From: Cerioporus squamosus
Taxonomy: Eukaryota > Basidiomycota > Agaricomycetes > Polyporales > Polyporaceae
DNA length: 64,000 bases
Assembly: GCA_022592435.1 (NCBI GenBank)
Contig: JABYQS010000005.1
Coordinates: 496,001 to 560,000, forward strand
Direction of reading: 5' to 3'
In this document: one piece after another, positions 56,032 to 64,000 of the stretch
Numbering within the stretch: position 1 is the first letter of the stretch
How the letters are laid out: every line of letters starts with the position of its first letter
Translations under genes and position numbers: made by a program
The notes under the pieces: model-generated
The model's database searches: none
Told to the model about the DNA's origin: nothing
What the model saw: only the letters and a program-made list of their open reading frames with translations

Positions 56032-56617
56032 GGTGGTGGTCGGTGTAGAAGATGGTGCGAGACGCGGAAGGGAACGGAAACGCTCCAGAAGGTGTGCGTG
56101 ACGACGCGATACGTCACTGGCATGTCACGCGTTATGCGACGCGTCGACAATATGCCGCTTGCCATCGTGTTGAGTGGGACCGATTCTAACCTCTCATACC
56201 GGCCAGTGATCGCACGCTCACCTTTGGTACATCCTAGACGCGCAGTGTATGATTTCCCAACTACAAAAGAGCTTAAACGACAAGGTGACTCTCTTCGGCC
56301 CTTCTGCGTATAGTGACACCAAACGCCGGGCCCTGGCCGAGCCCCACAAACAGAACCTTGGGTCCAGAGGCTGACTTTATTGCTGGCGAGGGCTACATTC
56401 GCAAATAGAATCTCCAGCTCGAGCGGGTGGCCGACCATCCTGCGTGGATACATAGGCTACACAGCCTAGCATTCAACTTTCCCGAAGTTGGGTGTATCAT
56501 CCCTGTCCTGCGTCTGATTGATACAGCATGCATACCCTGAGGCATATATGAGCGCAATATACTAAGAATACAAATCTTCGACTGCCCAGAATCATATCAC
56601 TCCAGCTACGCGCGCTG
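56032..56617. other. intergenic region upstream of F-box copy B
   Basis: 586 bp; one open minus-strand frame (to 56453) without resemblance. Presumably the promoter of copy B and the 3' UTR of the OTU gene. Confidence 0.45.
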
Positions 56618-57661
56618 CTAGCGTAACGCTGCCTTGATGCTGTTCAACAGGGTCTTCGGCCGCAGTGAGTTGTAGTGCTGAAGGGGAGAAGGTAAGTGAT
56701 GTGCGAGCGATGATCTAAAACACGGTGCGAACCTCTCCTAGCCCATACAGTTGGCGATGATAGCTGATATATGCAACACCCTTGTCGCCAGGTTTCGACT
56801 TCTGACCCTCGTCTCGTGGATCATGGACGACGACCGGAGGCGTCCCTGCCTGAACAACGTGGATGGGGACATTGAAAGCTCGGCTAAGCGCGAGGATCTC
56901 GGGCTCGCCGCCCCATGTTGCGGTGTTTCGCATCATCGTGCAGTACTTCTCGAACTGTTCACGATTCATGAGCCCCGGGTCCGTTGCGCCTGCGGCGTCC
57001 TCTCCAGCCTCAGACGGTAGGAAAGGCAAGAAGTCGTCCGGGTGCGTGTAGATGTAGTCCGCGGCCGCGGCCCGACATGTCGCGTACGTTGCTTGTGCTT
57101 GAGGGACGATGCCCAACAGCGCGAGTTGGTCAGCCACTGCTGAGAACAAACAGTGTCCATCCGGCGTGATCTGGATTGCGGGCGGTCTATGTCGGTAGAA
57201 TGAGACTGGATAAGAGCGTAGCCACTGACCTCATGCAAAGTCAATCCCAGCTCCTCACAGACTCGTTTGATGTTCTCCTCCTCCTCCTTGGCTTGGCGTT
57301 CCAATCGTGCATCTGCTTCCGGGTCTGAGGGGGCGTAGCTCTCCGCAAGCGCAGCTGCTTTCCTTGCCTGCGGCGGGAAGTCGGTTGGAGCGTATCCGGA
57401 GTAAGATGTGAACGCACGCACCTGTCGCGCCTTATATCTGGCTTTGGGATCTTTCTTCGGTGCATCCTCCCCCTTCTGAGCAACTGCGTTGATGTGCATC
57501 TCCTGCAGGACGGTCGCGGACTCTCCTCGGACAACATCGTTCTTGGAGTCGAGTTGAGCGAATAGGTCATCCATGAGTGCATCATCGTCGACCGGATCGT
57601 CCACCGGTGCAGGTTGAGGTGGCGACAGCATCTTCTTCAGCTTGTTCTTCTTATTAGCCAT
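56618..57661 (-). CDS. OTU-family deubiquitinase (OTUD6/Otu2-like)
   Basis: A cysteine protease that removes ubiquitin; Otu2/OTUD6 acts on ribosomes and translation. The start at 57661 gives MANKKNKLKKMLSPPQP. An acidic helical N-terminus (DDDALMDDLFAQLDSKNDVV) is followed by a charged coiled region (EADARLERQAKEEEENIKRV, CEELGLTLHE). The OTU core then begins, over an intron, ITPDGHCLFSAVADQLALLG, where DGHC holds the catalytic Asp/Cys motif. It continues YIYTHPDDFLPFLP, YCTMMRNTATWGGEPEILAL and SRAFNVPIHVV. The catalytic His lies in LYGLGEHYNSLRP, formed across the last intron. The stop is at 56618. Size is about 290 aa, normal. Confidence 0.92.
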
Positions 57662-58151
57662 GGAGCACGAACGGAGGGTTTAGTGATAGAGACAGGCCCG
57701 AAACTCCAAAGCTGATTTGTAACGACGTTTCAGCGGCCCAGATCTCGGTGACACGCAGAGCCCTATCTCACAGACTGCTCCGAATGATGTTGAGGGTGGT
57801 GGAACAAGTATCGTGGATGGTCGTGGTCTATCGTAGTTAGTGTCCGAATGGTCGAGCTGCGCTGCTCTGTCTCAGCTTGGGCAGTGGAGAGATGCTTGAT
57901 CTCAGATCCAACCCTAACCTGGCGTGGATGACCTCACGGACCGGTGAACGGGCCGAGTACTGCAGTCTACCACCCTCCTGTAGTCAGCTTGCCCAGCGGG
58001 TGCTCACTATGTCGCGTTCGCACACCGCGACCATGGCTGTGGACGTCTTTTCACCCTCGACACACAGCTGGTGCTTATCGGTATCGCCAACCTGTTTCCG
58101 ACCACTCTACGCCTCTCCTCTCGCCTCGGGCTTTCTCATACGTTATCCACC
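57662..58151. promoter_or_regulatory. divergent promoter region, OTU deubiquitinase / aldo-keto reductase
   Basis: 490 bp between divergent start codons. No clear TATA on either side. Confidence 0.45.
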
Positions 58152-59604
58152 ATGGCGTCCACCAGAATTCCTTTGCTTTTCGTGGGTTGCACTTGTGGCA
58201 AATGATGGAGGCTCGCGATCTCTTGCTGATCATGTATAATGTCAGGGAACCATGACCATGGGCGAGCCGGGAAAGAACGGCGTCCGTACCTCTGATCTGA
58301 AGGAGTGCCAAGAGATCCTAGATGTGTTCTTCAGCCACGGACACAAGGAGCTCGACACAGCTCGGGTATATGCTGAGGGGACCACAGAGAAGGTGCGCCC
58401 TTGTTCTTGCTTGTGGGCGTTGGTACTTTCCCTCACGTTTGATGTCGTACGTGTAGTACCTAGCAAAGCTCGACCTGAAGGGAGCGACCGTCGATACGAA
58501 GTGAGTCAAACCGCTGAAGCTGTGTCGTATGTCGTTGGAACGTTGATTCTGTCTCAGGGTGTACCCAAGCAAGCCTGGAGATCATGCTCCTTCTGCCCTT
58601 CGCGCAACCTTTCAGACTTCACTCAAGGCCCTTGCCCCCCACAAAGTCAGGGTATTCTACCTGCACGCGCCCGACCGCAGCGTCCCCTTCGAAGATACCG
58701 TTCGTGTGGTCAACGAGCTGTACAAGGAAGGTCTCTTGTGAGTCACTGTGACATCGCATCACGATAATCGCTGACTTGGGGGCTAGCGAGATTTTCGGTT
58801 TAAGCAACTATGCTGCTTGGGAGGTGCGCCCCCATGTCCACTGTTTTAGTGGTACCGCATTCATTTAGGCACCTTCAGGTCGCTGAGATCGTCGGCATCT
58901 GCAAAGCCAACGGCTGGGTTCAGCCCAAGATCTACCAAGCGTACGTGAGATCCGCGGATGTGGTGCCGGGATGCAATGCTCACTATCGCTGGGATGCAGG
59001 ATGTACAACGCCGTCACTCGCGAGATGGAATCCGAGCTGGTGCCCTGCTGCCGCAAGTACGGCATCCGCATCGTTGTGTACAACCCACTCGCGTAAGCAT
59101 TCCCAAGGCCGCCACTACAGTATTCTCATGCCAATGCGCTGACGACATCGCCCGGGTGCAAAAGCGGAGGCTTCTTCGCGGGCAAGGTCGCGGCACCTGA
59201 CTCAGAGGCACCGACCGGCGGCCGCTTCGACCCCAACAGCAACATGGGCAAGATGTACAGAGCACGGTACCTGAAGAGCGGATACTTTGATGCCCTAAAC
59301 TACCTAAAGCCCATTGCTGTAAGTGTTCGGGAAAGTTCAATGTCCCAGAAGGCTCCCGATGTGCTGAAGCAATGACGTGCAGGAAAAGCATCAGCTGCGG
59401 CTGACGGAGATAGCTCTCCGATGGTGCCAGCATCACTCGGTGTTGACTCCAGAGGACGGCATCATACTCGGAGCTAGTAGTGCTGCGCAGCTGAAACAGA
59501 ACCTTGAGGACAGCGAGAAAGGTCCACTGCCCGAGGAGATCATCCAGGCGCTCAACGAGGCTCGCCTCATTGTAGGCGCGAGCGCTCCTACGTACTGGCG
59601 TTGA
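58152..59604 (+). CDS. aldo-keto reductase, AKR7 (aflatoxin aldehyde reductase-like)
   Basis: An NADPH-dependent reductase of aldehydes and dicarbonyls, (beta/alpha)8 barrel, cytosolic. The first exon is tiny (58152-58181, MASTRIPLLF). A GTGGGT donor joins it to GTMTMGEPGKNGVRTSDL at 58247, completing the AKR7 N-terminus. The tetrad is visible: Asp and Tyr in ELDTARVYAEG, Lys in GATVDTKVYPSKPG (over an intron), His in RVFYLHAPDRSVPF. Further blocks are FGLSNYAAWEVAEIV, KANGWVQPKIYQ, MYNAVTREMESELVPCCRKY, IRIVVYNPLA, GGFFAGKV and LTEIALRWCQHHSVL. The cofactor-binding region is DGIILGASSAAQLKQNLED. It ends APTYWR at 59604. About eight introns, many close to 50 nt. Confidence 0.92.
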
Positions 59605-60885
59605 GTGTCAGGACGGGGCGACGTTCATATCACCAGAGGTGACCCGTCGCAAGGTCGTGGAGGTGGAGGCAACTTCTCGGTCAGTGACCTAGGTGCGATG
59701 TGTCGGCAACCCGCTGAACCTGCGTGATGGCTGCTAGGGAATATTTGTCAGTGTACGGTCTCGTTGAAGGACAGAATTCAAGTCATGGCGAATATCTTGA
59801 TCACATCAAGTACTGTAACTCATGAGTACTGAGTTAGTAGTCGGTCAGTTGAGCCAACTCGACGTTCAGGCCGGTGAGCGGCTACCGCGCTCTGGCCAAT
59901 CAGATCGTCTTGCGCCCGGGGGCTGCGGAACTTCCCACGAGGCTTACGTGACAGCAGCAGAAGCCAAGAATACTGAACGCATTCCTTAACCACCATGTTC
60001 ACATGATGTCAATGCAAGCCACGACAGGAAGCCAGGTGCTGTAGGCGGTTCGGATCATGATCCTCTCTATTTTTTTCTGCCATTCTGCTTGCCTCCCTGC
60101 ACTGACCATGACGTGTTGCTCTAGAGCTGGCCATGCACATATGCAGGTTCCCACTCCCGAGCAAACTCCCGAGTCCCACGTCGCTCCAATGCTTCCTTGG
60201 TGCTTCCCGCTCGTTCGTCGCATCGAGGGGGACGTGGCTGGCCGACGCCTCTGCTTCGGCTGCATTGCCGGCGGGTGCCGTTGTCGACAGTACTGGCACT
60301 ACTTGCTCTCGATACGATCTCCCGCCGGTCGCAGCCTGGCGGAGTGGGCAACGATCGCCTATGGAATGTGGTTCTCTCCGGCCGGCCTGACACAGCCCTG
60401 GGTAAATCTGGCGCTGATCACGGTTACACTAGTCACCGTGCTGGATCAATGTCCCGGACGCTCGTCTCCGTGTACGACAATGGGCTAACCTCGCGCCGCC
60501 GGCTCTACTCGGGACTGAGAGAAAAGTCTGCAGCCGCACAAATTCCCTGATTGACAATCCTGAATGGGCCCCACGAGTCACATGAGCAGCTGCCAGAGTT
60601 GGACATCGACAAACTCTGTGCAGTAGGAGAACTTACAGAGTGGGCGTGGTGTTCTTTGGAGCAAGGCCGCGTTCTGGACAGTTCCTCTGCTACGACATGC
60701 TCGACGAAGGAATGCTAGCCGTGACGACATCCATGACCGCTTCGCATGCTCTCCTCCCTGGCGCCATGGCGAGGTCTTAAAGGCGGGACACGCTGCTCGA
60801 CCTTCTTCATCAATCGCCTGGTCGAGCATCCTCCAAGCTCAAGCTTCACGATCTTCACGTCCTTCACGACCTATCACCCGCAGCA
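59605..60885. other. intergenic region upstream of the opsin-related gene
   Basis: About 1.3 kb with no supported gene. Both strands have frames of about 80-140 codons around 60057-60550 that overlap each other and show no resemblance. The last 150 bp are rich in TTCACG/TCACGA motifs. Confidence 0.45.
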
Positions 60886-62037
60886 ATGGGCAGCTCACTC
60901 GACACCAACCCGCCCAATGCCGACCGCCACATCACAGCTGGCGGCTCAGACTGGCTGTGGGCAGTCTTTGCGATCATGCTGCTCAGCGACCTCATAATGA
61001 TTTTCTGGGCCTTCTCGGTGCGTTTCATTGACCTACTCCACTGCAAACTAGTCGATGTACTGACTCGCAATTGCAGCGACCGCGCGGAACGCGTCTGTTC
61101 CACCAGATCGCTGTCATCGTCCTTACCACAGCCACCATTGCCTACTTCTCGATGGCGTCGGATCTCGGTGCTACGCCCGTCACCGCCGAGTTCTCTCGTG
61201 GTAACACTGGGACGCGTCAGATATGGGTGAGCACAGTCTGCTGTACTTCAGGATGCGGGAACGTTACTAATCGTTCTTTTAGTTCGTTCGCTACATCCAA
61301 TGGTTCATAACATTACCGCTGCTCCTTCTCGAGCTGCTCCTCGCTACCGGCCTGTCGATCTCCGACATCTTCACGACCCTCTTCATGGCATGGGTCTTCG
61401 TAATCTGCGGCCTCGTAGGCGCGCTTGTCGTCACCGTCTACAAGTGGGGATACTTCGTCTTCGGCGTCATGGCGCTCCTGTACATTTGGTACGTCATTTC
61501 CGCGTCGTTCGTCAGTGCATGCGTGCTGATCACTCTTCTACCAGGTATGTGCTCCTCGGCCACGGCCCACGCTCGACCTTCGCGGCCGGCGGTGTCGTCC
61601 GCAGCGGTTATCTCCGTAGTGCCGGCTACCTCTCCTTCCTCCTTATGCTCTACCCCATCGCCTGGGGCCTCTCCGAGGGCGGCAATGTCATCTCGCCCAC
61701 GGGTGAGATGATCTTCTACGGTGTCCTCGACCTCCTCGCTGGACCGATCTTCCTCTTCTTCTTCCTCTGGAGTCTCCGCAGTATCGACTACGGCGCGTTC
61801 GGCCTCATGTCGACCAAGCACACCGACGCCTCGTACGGCTCGGGCGCAGGTGGCTACGGTCATGGTGCAGGCGGTGTTGGTACTGGCCCGGGCATGACCC
61901 ACAGGGCTGGTGCGGCTCCGGGCACCGGTGTGGCTGGTACGGGCGCAGGGGCCCCGCTCGGTGGCGCGGGCACCGCGGACCATGGTACGACCGCGGCGGG
62001 CGCAGGTGTTAACGGTGCACGCGCCCACAATGTATGA
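60886..62037 (+). CDS. opsin-related protein (YRO2/HSP30 type) lacking the retinal lysine
   Basis: A seven-helix plasma-membrane protein of the microbial rhodopsin fold. The start is ATG 60886; three or four short introns. Helix A is WLWAVFAIMLLSDLIMIFWA. Helix B is FHQIAVIVLTTATIAYFSMA. Helix C is RYIQWFITLPLLLLELLL. Later helices include FMAWVFVICGLVGALVV and SFLLMLYPIAWGLSEGG. Helix G is IFYGVLDLLAGPIFLFFFLW. Against bacteriorhodopsin, Asp85 is Gln (about residue 100), Asp96 is Glu (about 111), Asp212 is kept (about 225) and the Schiff-base Lys216 is Gly (about 229). It therefore should not bind retinal covalently or pump protons. The C-tail is Gly/Ala-rich (about 70 aa). Known relatives are stress-induced and of unclear biochemical role. 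Confidence 0.9.
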
Positions 62038-62500
62038 AACGTTCCCTTACAGCCCATGACACGAAGCGCCATGGAGCTCGCGAAGGAACATGTGATGTAT
62101 TCTCTGGTTCCCTTCATAGTGTAGTCTCATTGTAGTCTCATTCCTCCGGTTGTAATCCCGCTCTTGAATGTGTATGCCCTCACTCTGTGTATTGAACTAC
62201 ACGATCAATTCACTGTGATTTTCACGCTACGCGAATATCGCAGACGTTGCTTTCCAGCTCAGTGTCTAGCTAGCTGTGTTGCTCAAACCAATTCATACCG
62301 GTCGCCGCGGGCTGGATGCCCATCCACCCTTTCTGCGGCGCTTCCGCTCAAGTAATTCACGCTGTGTCTCCAGGCACGTTATGACACATGGGATAGTACA
62401 AGAACAACACTGGTATCATCACTCCTGTCCGCCGGGAACAAACTACGAAACGTTTTTCACTCCACCCCAAAGAACATCAACGCTTCCAGCCCTCCTCCCC
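62038..62500. other. intergenic interval between convergent genes
   Basis: 463 bp between the opsin-related stop and the F-box C stop; nothing seen beyond presumed 3' UTRs. Confidence 0.5.
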
Positions 62501-64000
62501 TCACAGTGAAACCACGAGGTTTCCGGACCTGTTGTGGGAGAAGTACACACAAGGGGGAGCCGATACTGCATGGACCCGCTCCTCCCGTTCGTAATGGTTG
62601 CCATCTTCTGCCTCTCCTTGCGAGACGCCATGTCTGCGATGGGGAAGGTCAGAACGGCTCGAGCAGAGTATGGAAGATTGCTCACTCTCCGGCCAGATGG
62701 GCGAACAGCTCCTCCCGTTCGCAGAGCAGGAACGATTTCCTGCAGCGCCCGACTTCGCACCTGTAGTAGCTCGAGGTACGCAAGAAGTCATTCTTGCCCG
62801 CCTGCTTGATGGCGGCCTCGTAGTTCCGCACGGACTCCGCTACTTCTTCCGGCAGAACGACCCAGCTACACGGCTTGGAGGAGCTGAGATGTGCCTCGCT
62901 GTCCTGGTGGTACAGCTGCCGGAACATGAGCAAGGCTGAATTGTATTCATCAAGTCCATGAGACGCACCGCCCGCTTCCAGTCGAATACCTCGTATTTGC
63001 CATCTGGTCCCCGTCCGCAATCGGCACACGTCAAGCGCGTCTTGCACTTCTTCATGGCCTCGTGTGTCGCACTGTCCGGGTTGAGCCCCATGGTTCGAAT
63101 GAGGAACCACACCTTGTCCGGGAACATGCGAGTGTTGACTCGAACGAGCTCAGGACACCAGCTCCTTGCAGTCCATGCCTTCGCTAAAGCCCTATAGTCC
63201 AGGCTGTACTGTGGGTATGCTCTGTTCCACTTCCGGCGATCGCAACGATGTAAGAGGACCTCGGGGAAGCCCATAAACTTCTTAGCGTCGCAGGTGGCGC
63301 AGTCGAAGGTATGGATCGCCAGCTCCAAAGGGTCCTCGTCGTCCAGCTCAGGTAGACCGATCGAGCGCTCCAAAAGGTCGATGAGGTCCGCCCTGCGATC
63401 GCGGTACCAAACATACGCGAGGTCAACAGGGTTAAAGAACTCGTCCTGTACAGCATCCTCGAGAAGCTCTGTCGTCAACTCGACCTTATCGTCGAAATGG
63501 TCGAGGAAGTCCTGAATCTCAGGCATCAGGAGCCAGTCGTTCTGCTTGATCCCCTCCAGAGGTATGGGCTCGTCCTGCTCATCATCGCTTGGCCAATGCC
63601 TTTTGGCCCAGTCCTTGAGGAACTTGTCGAAGACAATGAACCTCGGAAACAGGACATTGCGTCGGAGTTCGTGCAGACGCTTAGCTCGAATGGACGCCAT
63701 CCATTTGTTCGCGTCGCCGCGTATCTTCTCCCAGACTACTTGTCGTCAATGCCTGCAGCTGTAGTCCGCAGAACAACGGACTCACCCTTGTCCGTCAGAG
63801 CGACTGGTTTGTTCGCGAACTTCTCTTTCTCGAGAGCGTACTTGAGGTCCCTATTCTGGGGCAGGGCTAATTCCTCTTTCCAGCCCTCCCGTCGCAAGCG
63901 GTCCATGATTCTGTGAAACCAGTAAGTCGTGATTGACACATAGTTCTAGCGAGACGGCAGCATCATGACATACGCATCGATTCTGGCGTGTCTCAGCTCC
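62501..64000 (-). CDS. F-box-family zinc-finger protein, copy C (5' part outside window)
   Basis: A diverged third paralogue of copies A and B in the same orientation. Only the part downstream of the F-box is inside the window; the gene starts beyond 64000. Equivalents in order: VALTDKG near 63790, MASIRAKRLHELRRNVLFPR, then VDLAYVWYRDRRADLIDLLE. The Cys-pair segment is FDCATCDAKKFMGFPEVLLH with RC, and next comes RLTCADCGRGPDGKYEVFDW. An intron (donor GTGCGT near 62958, acceptor near 62904) restores the frame to LYHQDSEAHLSSSK. The C-terminal finger is RCEVGRCRKSFLLCEREELF then AHLAGEH, the last His formed across another intron. The end is NRSGNLVVSL at 62501. Unlike A and B it has no acidic tail. 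Confidence 0.72.

Noticed and set aside
60057..60550. Overlapping small ORFs upstream of the opsin-related gene
   Set aside because: Several frames on both strands are open at once, which points to GC-rich composition rather than coding.
62443..62760. Alternative C-terminal frame for F-box copy C ending at 62443
   Set aside because: The frame ending at 62501 completes the C2H2 finger His across the intron and aligns with copies A and B; the alternative does not.

Overview
The window is nuclear DNA of a filamentous basidiomycete, most likely an Agaricomycete. Its genes are dense, on both strands, and cut by many short introns (mostly 46-70 nt, GT-AG). It carries families typical of mushrooms: a Marasmius-type ricin-B lectin/cysteine-protease chimera, an opsin-related membrane protein, a Ser-rich cupredoxin, and an F-box family expanded in tandem. 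Polyporales is my best guess, but that is inference. No transposase, reverse transcriptase, CRISPR array, rRNA or tRNA could be supported.

Layout. 0-13.9 kb: the 5' end of a Stu2/XMAP215 TOG gene running off the left edge, an unrecognised small ORF, eIF2B alpha, a hidden 57-aa cysteine-rich peptide gene in four exons, the RNase P/MRP subunit POP4, and a C-type cyclin. 14-30 kb: the lectin/protease chimera, APC5, NOC3, a TEA-domain transcription factor and ESCRT-I VPS23. 32-45.3 kb: a Src1/Man1 inner nuclear membrane protein, an O-methyltransferase, a beta-adaptin, a NEPRO/Rmp1-like ribosome-biogenesis protein, sulfide:quinone oxidoreductase and an Mso1-like protein. 47-64 kb: the cupredoxin, two F-box paralogues, an OTU-family deubiquitinase, an aldo-keto reductase, the opsin-related protein, and a third F-box paralogue that runs off the right edge.

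Most genes are single-copy housekeeping genes. Several are divergent pairs with short shared promoters: APC5/NOC3 (319 bp between start codons), beta-adaptin/NEPRO (169 bp) and OTU/AKR (490 bp). NEPRO/SQR and opsin/F-box C are convergent. The accessory part is 47-64 kb together with the lectin gene.

The F-box paralogues share one layout: an F-box, a CxxC...CxxC segment, an alpha-helical region with further Cys pairs, and a C-terminal C2H2 finger. Copies A and B also end in an acidic tail. A and B each appear to use one GC-AG intron, at different positions, where the paralogue has GT-AG. Exon structures were deduced by eye from splice consensus, reading frame and family similarity, so terminal exons and start codons are the least certain parts.
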